DNA of 33,192 nt from Lutibacter sp. (GTDB taxonomy: Bacteria > Bacteroidota > Bacteroidia > Flavobacteriales > Flavobacteriaceae): positions 1 through 33,192 of the forward strand of contig NZ_WTAR01000124.1 in the NCBI RefSeq assembly GCF_013139515.1, written 5' to 3'. Under the pieces are notes generated by a model that was given only the letters and a program-made list of their open reading frames with translations, searched no databases and was not told where the DNA came from. Made by a program: the position numbers and the translations under genes. Of the stretch, positions 1-7,064 are shown piece after piece (the stretch's first letter is position 1; the number at the start of each line of letters is the position of its first letter).

Positions 1-1
1 G

Positions 2-247
2 TTAGAACCCGCAACTTTTGGAATTCCAATACTAATTGGGCCAAATTATCATAAATTTAATGAAGCTGTAGACTTGGTAAAACAAGAGGCATGTTTTACT
101 ATAAATAATTCTAAAAAATTATCCGTACTTTTAAAGAAATTATTTCAGTTAAAAGATTTCAGAAAAAAAGTAGGTGAAAATGCTTTAAAATATGTAATGG
201 ATAAAACTGGAGCTACTACTAAAATTTTATATTATTTAAAAAGATGA
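2..247 (+). CDS. waaA: 3-deoxy-D-manno-octulosonic acid (Kdo) transferase, C-terminal fragment
   Basis: This is the last 81 codons of a gene that begins left of the window. Kdo transferase adds Kdo from CMP-Kdo to the lipid A precursor at the inner membrane, an essential step in making the lipopolysaccharide core. The fragment starts with the GT-B glycosyltransferase signature LEPATFGIPILIGPNYHKF followed by NEAVDL, which matches the nucleotide-sugar-binding end of WaaA (EPA.FG.P...GPN..KF.EA). The rest is the closing helical part of that domain. The stop codon overlaps the start of the following Crp/Fnr gene as ATGA, so the two may be translationally coupled. The 5' end cannot be seen. The call rests on this C-terminal motif alone. 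Confidence 0.8.
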   Translation, partial: LEPATFGIPILIGPNYHKFNEAVDLVKQEACFTINNSKKLSVLLKKLFQLKDFRKKVGENALKYVMDKTGATTKILYYLKR

Positions 248-876
248 GAGAAAAATTAGAAAACTACTTTTCATTTGTATTTGAAAAAGAACTATTAGAT
301 GAAATTGAGCAAGTGGGTACCTATAAAAAACTTCGTGAGAACGAAATTTTAGTTGATTTAGGTGATAGAATGAAAGGTGTACCATTATTATTAGATGGAG
401 CAATTAAAATTGTTAGAGAAGATAAAAAAGGTGAAGAAATACTACTTTATTTTTTAGAAAGAGGTGATACCTGTGCTAGTTCATTTGCAAGCGCAATTTC
501 TAATGGTAAATGTGGAATTAGAGCCATCGCTGAAAAAGAATCGGAAATGATTTTTTTACCTACAGAAAAATTAGATGAATGGTTAGTGAAGTATAAAACA
601 TGGAGAAATTTTGTTATTGATAGTTATAATATTCGTCTAAATGAAATGATGGAAACTATTGATACGTTGGCTTTTATGAGGATGGATGAGCGTCTGTATA
701 AATACTTAACAGATAAGGCTCAAATAATGAGAGACACCTCATTAAACACAACGCATCAAGACATCGCATACGATTTGCACACATCAAGAGTTGTAATATC
801 TAGATTGTTAAAACAACTTGAAAATGAAGGTAAAATTAAGCTGAATAGAAATAGAATTGAAATTTTAGAATTTTAA
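244..876 (+). CDS. Crp/Fnr-family transcriptional regulator (first of two)
   Basis: This is a 210-residue regulator with an N-terminal cyclic-nucleotide-binding-type beta-roll (about residues 20-115), a dimerisation helix (about 120-150) and a C-terminal winged helix (about 150-210). The recognition-helix region is HTSRVVISRLLKQLENEG. It has no N-terminal cysteine cluster of the E. coli FNR type. Two cysteines, in GDTCASS and NGKCGI, lie inside the sensor domain. The ligand is unknown, and canonical cAMP-binding residues are not evident. The ATG overlaps the waaA stop. The gene sits 69 bases upstream of a YeeE/YedE pair whose promoter carries a Crp/Fnr-like palindrome, so it is a natural candidate to act there. 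Family assignment is firm; target and signal are inference. Confidence 0.9.
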   Translation: MREKLENYFSFVFEKELLDEIEQVGTYKKLRENEILVDLGDRMKGVPLLLDGAIKIVREDKKGEEILLYFLERGDTCASSFASAISNGKCGIRAIAEKESEMIFLPTEKLDEWLVKYKTWRNFVIDSYNIRLNEMMETIDTLAFMRMDERLYKYLTDKAQIMRDTSLNTTHQDIAYDLHTSRVVISRLLKQLENEGKIKLNRNRIEILEF

Positions 877-881
877 CACTA

Positions 882-897
882 TGTAACTTTTATTACA
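882..897. promoter_or_regulatory. Crp/Fnr-type operator TGTAA-N6-TTACA
   Basis: A perfect inverted repeat, TGTAA CTTTTA TTACA, lies between the first Crp/Fnr gene and the YeeE/YedE pair. Its half-sites and 6-base spacer have the shape expected of Crp/Fnr-family operators. Its centre (889.5) is 28.5 bases upstream of the first T of the TATTTTTG element at 918, which suits an activator bound beside the -33 region. The same spacing recurs upstream of the oxidoreductase operon. Binding itself is inferred. Confidence 0.7.
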
Positions 898-917
898 CTA
901 CAGCATAATTTAAATAA

Positions 918-925
918 TATTTTTG
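918..925 (+). promoter_or_regulatory. Promoter -7 element TATTTTTG for the YeeE/YedE pair
   Basis: TATTTTTG fits the Bacteroidota -7 consensus TAnnTTTG and lies 20 bases before the ATG at 946. No convincing TTTG -33 element is seen at the usual distance. A weak -33 region next to a perfect upstream operator is what an activator-dependent promoter would look like. Confidence 0.55.
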
Positions 926-945
926 AAAGACTAACTAATTAAATT

Positions 946-1503
946 ATGGAATATATAACTCAGCCTTGGGCCTGGTATGTTGCTGGCCCTGTTATTGCTT
1001 TTATCATGTTTTTGCTTTTTTATTTTGGTGAGCGCTTTGGTGTCTCATCAAACTTAGAAACCTTTTGTTCTATTGGTGGAGCAGGAAAATTCACAGATTA
1101 TTTTAAAATTGATTGGAAACAAAACTCTTGGAATTTAATTTTTGTAGCAGGTGCAATTGCGGGAGGCTTTATAGCTTCAAATTGGCTGTCTCCAAGTGAT
1201 GTTGTTGCATTAAACCCACAAACTATACAAGATTTATCTGACATTGGAATTGCAAATGCAGGAGCCACCTATTTACCCGATGAAATTTTTAGTATTGATA
1301 CCATGTTATCTGTAAAAGGATTTTTCGTGTTATTAATTGCAGGCCTTATGGTTGGTTTTGGGGCGCGTTGGGCAGGTGGTTGTACATCTGGCCATGCAAT
1401 TGTTGGGTTAAGTAATTTAGAAATTCCTTCACTAATTTCAGTTATTGGATTTTTTATAGGAGGATTAGTAATGACCTGGTTTATTTTACCACTAATATTT
1501 TAG
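946..1503 (+). CDS. YeeE/YedE (Sulf_transp) membrane protein, first half of a split pair
   Basis: This 185-residue integral membrane protein belongs to the YeeE/YedE family (Sulf_transp, PF04143), whose studied members import thiosulfate or related sulfur species through conserved cysteines. Hydrophobic segments lie near residues 11-28, 62-80, 123-142 and 160-183. The family motif GGCTSGHAIVGLS places Cys146 in the membrane. A second cysteine, Cys41, lies in SSNLETFCSIGG, which resembles the N-terminal motif of the family. Full-length YeeE proteins are about twice this long, so this protein probably works with the next gene, only 4 bases downstream, as a two-subunit transporter of the PmpA/PmpB kind. 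The nearby oxidoreductase suggests an oxidisable sulfur compound as substrate, but that is inference. Confidence 0.88.
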   Translation: MEYITQPWAWYVAGPVIAFIMFLLFYFGERFGVSSNLETFCSIGGAGKFTDYFKIDWKQNSWNLIFVAGAIAGGFIASNWLSPSDVVALNPQTIQDLSDIGIANAGATYLPDEIFSIDTMLSVKGFFVLLIAGLMVGFGARWAGGCTSGHAIVGLSNLEIPSLISVIGFFIGGLVMTWFILPLIF

Positions 1504-1507
1504 AAAG

Positions 1508-1921
1508 ATGAAGTATATAAAGTTTTTTTTAGTAGGTATTCTTTTTGGAATAGTAATGAGTAAAGCTGAAATAATTTCGTGGTTTAGAATATACGAAATG
1601 TTTAAATTTCAATCGTTTCATATGTATGGGATTATTGGTTCAGCAGTACTATTAGGAATGGTAAGCATGTATTTTTTCAGGAAAAACGTGGTGAAAACTT
1701 TTGAAGGCAATGAAATTCATGTTGCACCAAAAAAAAGAGGCTTATACCGTAACCTTTTAGGAGGAACTCTATTTGGATTAGGTTGGGCATTAGCAGGTGC
1801 TTGTCCTGGCCCTATGTTTGTTCTAGTAGGTAAAGGAGTAGTATCAATTCTAGTCGTAATCTTTGGCGCAACTTTAGGTGCTTTTTTATATGGATTGTTT
1901 AAAGATAAAATACCACATTAA
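1508..1921 (+). CDS. YeeE/YedE (Sulf_transp) membrane protein, second half of a split pair
   Basis: This 137-residue membrane protein has hydrophobic segments near residues 3-18, 38-56, 80-100 and 106-128. The signature GLGWALAGACPGPMFVLVG contains Cys99, the second-half counterpart of the GGCTSGH motif in the preceding gene. It starts 4 bases after its partner's stop, and together the two equal one full-length YeeE protein of about 320 residues. Splitting of YeeE into two small subunits is known in the PmpA/PmpB type. No rhodanese or TusA gene sits next to them, although a rhodanese-like domain occurs in the MoeB homologue farther on. Substrate and direction are not shown by the sequence. 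Confidence 0.88.
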   Translation: MKYIKFFLVGILFGIVMSKAEIISWFRIYEMFKFQSFHMYGIIGSAVLLGMVSMYFFRKNVVKTFEGNEIHVAPKKRGLYRNLLGGTLFGLGWALAGACPGPMFVLVGKGVVSILVVIFGATLGAFLYGLFKDKIPH

Positions 1922-1959
1922 AAGTTGGGTAAAATCCATTTTATATAAAAATTAAGGAT

Positions 1960-2592
1960 ATGAAACTTAATGATATTGTTACAGCTAGTTTTTCGAAACT
2001 ATTTGAAGAAAATTTACTGCAAGAAATATGTAACAATGGGATTTTAAAATATGCCGAGCCCGATAAAATAATTTTAGAAATTAGAAGAGATATACAGTTT
2101 ATACCTTTAATTGTTTCAGGTATTGTAAAAGTTATGCGTCGTGATGGTGATGGAAATGGAATTTTCTTACATTATCTATCTAAAAATCAAACAAGTGCAA
2201 TAGCAATTTCATATGTGTTAGAGGGTGAAAAGAGTGAGATTAGGTTAAAGGCTCAAAGTAATATAACTTACATTGCAGTCCCTTCAAAAGTAGTAAATTC
2301 GTGGTTTTTAAAATACCAATCATGGAGGTCGTTTTATTTCAAGTTGAATCAGCAGCAAACCTCTTTGTTAATTCATAATATTAATGATATTGCCTTTACA
2401 AGTTTAGAGTATAGATTATTAAAATATTTAGAATATACTAGCCAAGTTAGTAATGATAGTACCATTTATAGTAAGCATTTTGATATTGCTCGTGATTTAA
2501 AGGTTTCAAGAGAAGCAGTATCGAGAATTTTAAAAAAGTTAGAAAAAGAAGACATAGTAACTTTAGGTAGAAATAAAATAACACTCAACTAG
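1960..2592 (+). CDS. Crp/Fnr-family transcriptional regulator (second of two)
   Basis: This second 210-residue regulator has the same architecture and exactly the same length as the one at 244: a beta-roll sensor (about 20-115), a connecting helix, and a C-terminal winged helix containing HFDIARDLKVSREAVSRILKK. Beyond the helix-turn-helix the two are only distantly alike, so they are probably old paralogues with different signals. This copy lacks the two sensor-domain cysteines of the first and has a single Cys near residue 24. Its TAG stop shares one base with the GTG start of moaA, which ties its translation to the Moco operon. It may control that operon, the YeeE pair or the oxidoreductase; the sequence does not say which. 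Confidence 0.9.
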   Translation: MKLNDIVTASFSKLFEENLLQEICNNGILKYAEPDKIILEIRRDIQFIPLIVSGIVKVMRRDGDGNGIFLHYLSKNQTSAIAISYVLEGEKSEIRLKAQSNITYIAVPSKVVNSWFLKYQSWRSFYFKLNQQQTSLLIHNINDIAFTSLEYRLLKYLEYTSQVSNDSTIYSKHFDIARDLKVSREAVSRILKKLEKEDIVTLGRNKITLN

Positions 2593-3578
2593 TGGAATTA
2601 ATAGATAAATTTGGAAGGAAGATTACCTATTTACGATTGGCAATTACAGACCGTTGTAATCTACGTTGTCAATATTGTATGCCAGCTCAAGGAATAGACA
2701 TTGTTGATAGGAAAGAGTTGCTTTCTTATAAAGAAATGTATCGTCTTACACGTGTTCTATCTGAATTAGGTGTAAATAAAGTGCGCTTAACTGGTGGAGA
2801 ACCTTTTGTACGTAAAGATTTTGTAAACTTTTTAGAATCACTTTCTTTTAATGATAAGTTAGATGAAATAAACATCACTACAAACGGCGCTTTAATTTCT
2901 AATTATATAGATAAGTTAGAAGCATTAAATATCAACGCTATTAATTTGAGTATTGATAGTTTGCAAAAAGATAAATTTGCCAAAATTACGCGTAGAGATG
3001 TATTTGAAAATGTTTACGATACACTTGAAAAATTAGAAGAAAGCAATTTAAAATTGAAATTAAATGTAGTAGTTCAGTCAGGTTTTAATACCGATGAAAT
3101 TATTGATTTTATTGAGCTTACAAAAAATAAACATATTGCAGTTCGTTTTATTGAAGAGATGCCTTTTAACGGAAAAGGACAACGAAACATTGAAGAAGAA
3201 TGGAACTTTACTAAAATTATTGCTCTTGTAAATGAACATTATTCAACGGTAGAAAAACTTCAAGATAAAAAATCTTCTACATCAAGAAATTTTAAAATTC
3301 CGAATTATAAAGGGACTTTTGGAATAATTCCAGCATTTACAAGAACTATTTGCAATGATTGTAATAGAATAAGAATCACTGCAACCGGTATGTTTAAAAA
3401 CTGTTTATTTGATGGAGGTGTTTTTAATGTAAGAGATTTTATGAGAGATGGTGCAAGTGATGATGAGTTGAAACAATTATTTATTGACACGGTTCATAAA
3501 AAACCAAAAAATGGTTTTGTTGCTGAAGCAGCTCGTGGAAATGATGTTTCAGAAAGCATGTCTACAATTGGCGGGTAA
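2592..3578 (+). CDS. moaA: GTP 3',8-cyclase MoaA (Moco biosynthesis)
   Basis: MoaA is the radical-SAM enzyme that converts GTP to 3',8-cyclo-7,8-dihydro-GTP, the first step of molybdenum cofactor synthesis in the cytoplasm. The 328-residue protein has the radical-SAM cluster Cys22-x3-Cys26-x2-Cys29 in TDRCNLRCQYCMP and the second, substrate-binding cluster at Cys254, Cys257 and Cys271. It also has the LTGGEP motif and the C-terminal double glycine (STIGG) needed for activity. Length is normal for the family. The start is GTG and overlaps the stop of the preceding regulator by one base, and MELIDKFGRKITYLRLAITDRC aligns well with other MoaA N-termini. It heads a run of eight same-strand genes. 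Confidence 0.97.
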   Translation: MELIDKFGRKITYLRLAITDRCNLRCQYCMPAQGIDIVDRKELLSYKEMYRLTRVLSELGVNKVRLTGGEPFVRKDFVNFLESLSFNDKLDEINITTNGALISNYIDKLEALNINAINLSIDSLQKDKFAKITRRDVFENVYDTLEKLEESNLKLKLNVVVQSGFNTDEIIDFIELTKNKHIAVRFIEEMPFNGKGQRNIEEEWNFTKIIALVNEHYSTVEKLQDKKSSTSRNFKIPNYKGTFGIIPAFTRTICNDCNRIRITATGMFKNCLFDGGVFNVRDFMRDGASDDELKQLFIDTVHKKPKNGFVAEAARGNDVSESMSTIGG

Positions 3579-4232
3579 ATGGGTAAAACACATATAAAAA
3601 TTTGTTGTATAAGTAGTGTTGAAGAAGCTAAATTGGCTATAAATTTGGGTGCATCAGCATTAGGTTTGGTAGGTTATATGCCAAGTGGTCCAGGAATTAT
3701 TAAAGATGAATTGATTGCTGAAATTGCAGCGTTTACACCAAAAAACATTGACACATTTTTATTAACTAGCGAAACCAAGGTTTCAAACATTATAGCACAT
3801 CATTCAAAAGTTAATACAACAACCATTCAGTTGGTTGATAATCTTACTGAAGGAACACATCAACAAATCAAATTAGCACTTCCAGACGTAAAGCTTGTTC
3901 AAGTTTTACATGTTTTAAATGAAAACTCAATTAATGAAGCTATACAAGTTTCAAAATATGTAGATACTATTTTATTAGATAGTGGAAATCCAAATTTAAC
4001 AACTAAAGAGTTGGGTGGAACAGGAAGAGTTCATAATTGGGAAATTAGTAAAACTATAGTTGAACGTGTAAATATTCCCGTATTTTTAGCTGGTGGGTTA
4101 AATTCTGAAAATGTGCTAAAAGCAATTCAAAAAGTGAATCCATATGGGTTAGATTTGTGTAGTGGTGTAAGAACGAACGGAAATTTAGATAAAACAAAGC
4201 TATCAGCATTTTTTAAATCGATTAAGAACTAA
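3579..4232 (+). CDS. TrpF-like (phosphoribosylanthranilate isomerase family) protein in the Moco operon
   Basis: This 217-residue TIM barrel has the N-terminal motif IKICCIS, matching the KICG catalytic motif of TrpF with the general-base Cys at position 9. LLDSGNP carries the general-acid Asp134. The phosphate-binding loops ELGGTGR and LAGGLNSENV are present, as is the closing DLCSGVRTNG. So it is a TrpF-fold protein with both catalytic residues. The usual S-P/K-R segment that binds the anthranilate carboxylate reads PSGPG here (residues 35-39), so the Arg is missing. No other tryptophan gene is nearby. It abuts the moaA stop and is followed 11 bases later by moeA. Either it is a displaced TrpF or it acts on another ribosyl-phosphate-type substrate. 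The fold is certain; the reaction is not. Confidence 0.75.
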   Translation: MGKTHIKICCISSVEEAKLAINLGASALGLVGYMPSGPGIIKDELIAEIAAFTPKNIDTFLLTSETKVSNIIAHHSKVNTTTIQLVDNLTEGTHQQIKLALPDVKLVQVLHVLNENSINEAIQVSKYVDTILLDSGNPNLTTKELGGTGRVHNWEISKTIVERVNIPVFLAGGLNSENVLKAIQKVNPYGLDLCSGVRTNGNLDKTKLSAFFKSIKN

Positions 4233-4243
4233 TTAAATAAGTT

Positions 4244-5440
4244 ATGAGTTTAATTACAGCAAATGAAGCATTAGAGATAATTTTAAAAAGTTCTGAAACT
4301 TTTAGAGTTGAAGAAGTTAACTTTTTAAAATCTAACGGAAGAATTTTAAAAGAAGACATTGTAGCCGATCGTGATTTTCCGCCTTTTAATCGTGTAAGTA
4401 TGGATGGAATTGCAATCTCATCTGAAGCATTTAATAACGGGCAGCGAAAATTTAAAATTGAAGGAATACAACCTGCAGGAAGTGAGCAATTAACAATGCA
4501 AAACCCTTTAAATTGTATTGAAGCTATGACGGGTGCTATTTTACCAAATAATACCGATGCTGTTATTCAATATGAATTATTAACCATAGAAGATGGTTTT
4601 GCTACTATAAATTTAGAAGCAGTTAAAGAACTTCAAAATGTTCATTTAAAAGGATTAGATAGAAAACAAGGTGCTATTTTAATCCCTAAAAACACATTAA
4701 TATCTGCTGCTGAAATAGGTGTGTTTGCAACGGTAGGAAAAAGTACTGTTATGGTTGCAAGACAACCAAAAGTTATGGTTATTTCTACGGGGAATGAATT
4801 GGTTGGTGTTTCTGAAACTCCTGAAGATTACCAAATTAGAAGAAGTAATGTTTTTACATTAGTTTCTTTGTTAGAAAAAATAAATATTAAAGCTGAAACT
4901 GCACATATAACAGATGATAAAGACAAGTTATTAAGTAAAATCAATTCGTTTTTAAATGATTTTGATGTGTTGTTGTTTAGCGGAGCTGTCTCAAAAGGAA
5001 AATTTGATTTTATTCCTGAAGTGTTGGATGAATTAGGAGTTAAAAAATTATTTCATAAAGTAAAACAACGTCCAGGCAAACCATTTTGGTTTGGAAAAAA
5101 AGGAAATAAAACAATTTTTGCTTTCCCTGGAAATCCAGTGTCAACATTTGCAAGTTGTTTAAAATATTTTTATCCATGGTATTATAAATCGATTGGAATA
5201 AATTTTGAAAATAAAAATAAAGCAATTTTAGCTGAAGATTACTTCTTTAAGCCAGGCTTAACCTACTTTTTACAAGTAAAAATCACTAAAGAAGAGGGTG
5301 AAATACTTGCAACTCCAATTACTGGAAGAGGTTCAGCAGATTTAGTAAACTTGGTAGATTCTGATGCTTTTTTGGAATTACCAGATGATAGAACTAATTT
5401 CACCAAAGGAGAAGTATTTCCTTTAATAACATATAGATAA
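4244..5440 (+). CDS. moeA: Molybdopterin molybdenumtransferase MoeA
   Basis: MoeA inserts molybdate into adenylylated molybdopterin to give active Moco. The 398-residue protein begins with the MoeA N-terminal domain and has the signature DFPPFNRVSMDGIA (about residues 45-58). TGAILPNNTDAVI follows, then the MogA-like central domain with STGNEL and LFSGAVSKGKFDF, and PGKPFWFG and FAFPGNPVSTF toward the end. The usual SGGVSVGDYD motif is slightly altered to SGAVSKGKFD. Length is normal. It sits between the TrpF-like gene and moaC. No MogA/MoaB adenylyltransferase, which makes its substrate, is encoded in this window. Confidence 0.95.
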   Translation: MSLITANEALEIILKSSETFRVEEVNFLKSNGRILKEDIVADRDFPPFNRVSMDGIAISSEAFNNGQRKFKIEGIQPAGSEQLTMQNPLNCIEAMTGAILPNNTDAVIQYELLTIEDGFATINLEAVKELQNVHLKGLDRKQGAILIPKNTLISAAEIGVFATVGKSTVMVARQPKVMVISTGNELVGVSETPEDYQIRRSNVFTLVSLLEKINIKAETAHITDDKDKLLSKINSFLNDFDVLLFSGAVSKGKFDFIPEVLDELGVKKLFHKVKQRPGKPFWFGKKGNKTIFAFPGNPVSTFASCLKYFYPWYYKSIGINFENKNKAILAEDYFFKPGLTYFLQVKITKEEGEILATPITGRGSADLVNLVDSDAFLELPDDRTNFTKGEVFPLITYR

Positions 5441-5446
5441 AATATT

Positions 5447-5472
5447 GTCATTCTGAACTTGATTTAGAATCT
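5447..5472. repeat. REP-like hairpin remnant between moeA and moaC
   Basis: The 39-base gap contains GTCATTCTGAACTTGATTTA followed by GAATCT. ATTCTGAA and TTTAGAAT pair as an 8-base stem (one G-U) around a 5-base loop. From memory, sequences of the form GTCATTCTGAAC...CAGAATCT are common dispersed hairpins in flavobacterial genomes, so this looks like a copy or decayed copy. It lies only 7 bases before the moaC start codon. Confidence 0.5.
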
Positions 5473-5479
5473 TTCGCTT

Positions 5480-5959
5480 ATGGAAAAAGAATTCACTCAT
5501 ATAGGAGAAAAAAACACTCCAAAAATGGTAAACGTTGGTGATAAAAAAGTCACCAAACTAAAAGCAACTGCTAAAGCCACTATGTTTTTAGGGACAGAAA
5601 TTATTTCACATTTCGAAAATAAAGAATTAACCACTAAAAAAGGGCCGGTATTTCAAACAGCAATTATTGCAGGAATTCAAGCAGTTAAAAAAACTTCAGA
5701 ATTAATACCAATGTGTCACCCATTAATAATTAATGGGGTTGATGTTGCTATTGAAGTTATAGATAAGGAACATATTGAAATTTTATGCACGGTTGCTATT
5801 GAAGGGAAAACAGGTGTTGAAATGGAGGCGTTAACAGGAGCAAATATTGCAGCATTAACGGTGTATGATATGTGTAAATCTATTTCTCAAAAAATGGTGA
5901 TTAAAGAAGTTAAATTAGTTGAGAAATCAGGAGGTAAAAGCGATATTAAAAATGGGTAA
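5480..5959 (+). CDS. moaC: Cyclic pyranopterin monophosphate synthase MoaC
   Basis: MoaC turns the MoaA product, 3',8-cyclo-dihydro-GTP, into cyclic pyranopterin monophosphate. The 159-residue protein has the motifs PMCHPL (Cys79-His80), EGKTGVEMEALTG and TVYDMCKSI. In the last, Asp130 and Lys133 correspond to E. coli MoaC Asp128 and Lys131. Length is typical. It follows moeA after a short gap holding a hairpin repeat, and its end overlaps the mobA-fusion start by 8 bases, so translational coupling is likely. Nothing in the sequence suggests loss of function. Confidence 0.96.
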   Translation: MEKEFTHIGEKNTPKMVNVGDKKVTKLKATAKATMFLGTEIISHFENKELTTKKGPVFQTAIIAGIQAVKKTSELIPMCHPLIINGVDVAIEVIDKEHIEILCTVAIEGKTGVEMEALTGANIAALTVYDMCKSISQKMVIKEVKLVEKSGGKSDIKNG

Positions 5960-7064
5960 ACATCAAAAACATGCAAAGTTAAAATTAAGAGATAATGATA
6001 ATTTTGCTCCAAATGAAATAGCTTTAGTTGGAACAAAATGTGATGTCATTTCAAATTTAGTTACCAAAGTATCTAAAAACTTAACAAATTATAAGTTAGC
6101 TTATTTTGATGCTTCGCATAGTAAAGGTGTTGAGTTAAACTCAGTTCAAAATTTCACATTTCATCATAAAGGTTCTGCAGAAATTTCAGTAAATTCTGAA
6201 GTAAATAAATTCAATCAGCGTGTGCAATTTTCACAGTTTGATTATGTGTTTATTAATGGAAATCATTACCAAGGAGCAAAACAAATTTTAATTTTAGACA
6301 ATGATAAAGAAGCTTCAGTTTTAAAGAGATTGGAAGAGCTAAATAATATTCAATTTGTTATAAAATTAACAGAAGATACTAAGTTTTTTGACTTTTTAGT
6401 TGAGAAAAACCCCCAAATTAAAAACTTACAATGTTATAATATCAATGAAATAGATAAAATTTCAAAACACGTTGAAAATTTAATCAAAGAAAAAACTGCA
6501 TCAATTCAAGGGTTGGTATTAGCCGGTGGAAAAAGTGTTAGAATGGGAACCGATAAAGGAGCACTACAGTTTTACGGTAAAAATCAACGTGATGTTGCTA
6601 TTGAGTTATTAGAAAAAAACAATTTAAAAACGTATTTATCCGTTAGGTCAGCTCAAGAAATTGAGATAGAAAACAAAATTACCGACAAGTTTGTTGGACT
6701 TGGACCGTTTGGAGCTATTTGTTCGGCTTTTCAAGAAAACCCAGATGTTGCTTGGCTAGTTATTGCAACCGATTTGCCATTTGTAAATGATGAGGTTATT
6801 CAATTATTGCTTAAACATAGAAACCCTTCAAAAGCTGCTACAACCATTAAGGGAAAAGACAAACAATTTCCAGAACCACTAATTACCATTTGGGAACCTA
6901 AAAGCTATACGTTATTATTAAATTATTTAGCACAAGGATATTCTTGTCCGAGAAAAGTTCTAATAAATTCTGATGTTGAAATTGTTGAAGTTGATGATAA
7001 TTTCATAAGAAACATTAATACTCCTGAAGAATTTAAAGCTGCACATAAAGAAATAAATGACTAA
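5952..7064 (+). CDS. mobA: MobA-type molybdenum cofactor nucleotidyltransferase fused to a degenerate MobB-like domain
   Basis: The second half (about residues 185-370) is a MobA nucleotidyltransferase, with GLVLAGGKSVRMGTDKGAL at about 187-205 and a later ATDLPF motif. MobA transfers GMP (or a related nucleotide) to Mo-molybdopterin. The first 180 residues begin IALVGTKCDVISNLV and continue into YKLAYFDASHSKG and FDYVFINGNHYQ. This resembles the layout of MobB (P-loop, then a D..H motif, then an EG/NG motif), but the GKT/S of the P-loop is gone. ATG at 5952 was chosen because MGKHQKHAKLKLRD looks like a natural start and overlaps the moaC stop by 8 bases. An in-frame TTG at 5919 would extend it by 11 residues. 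The MobA call is firm; the MobB ancestry is tentative. Confidence 0.85.
   Translation: MGKHQKHAKLKLRDNDNFAPNEIALVGTKCDVISNLVTKVSKNLTNYKLAYFDASHSKGVELNSVQNFTFHHKGSAEISVNSEVNKFNQRVQFSQFDYVFINGNHYQGAKQILILDNDKEASVLKRLEELNNIQFVIKLTEDTKFFDFLVEKNPQIKNLQCYNINEIDKISKHVENLIKEKTASIQGLVLAGGKSVRMGTDKGALQFYGKNQRDVAIELLEKNNLKTYLSVRSAQEIEIENKITDKFVGLGPFGAICSAFQENPDVAWLVIATDLPFVNDEVIQLLLKHRNPSKAATTIKGKDKQFPEPLITIWEPKSYTLLLNYLAQGYSCPRKVLINSDVEIVEVDDNFIRNINTPEEFKAAHKEIND

Noticed and set aside
1930-1943. TAAAAT-CC-ATTTTA inverted repeat before the second Crp/Fnr gene
   Set aside because: It is pure AT except for the loop, with a 2-base centre, and such repeats are expected by chance in this AT-rich DNA.
5919-5951. 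TTG start for the MobA fusion
   Set aside because: The ATG at 5952 gives a natural N-terminus and the same 8-base overlap seen at the next gene junction.
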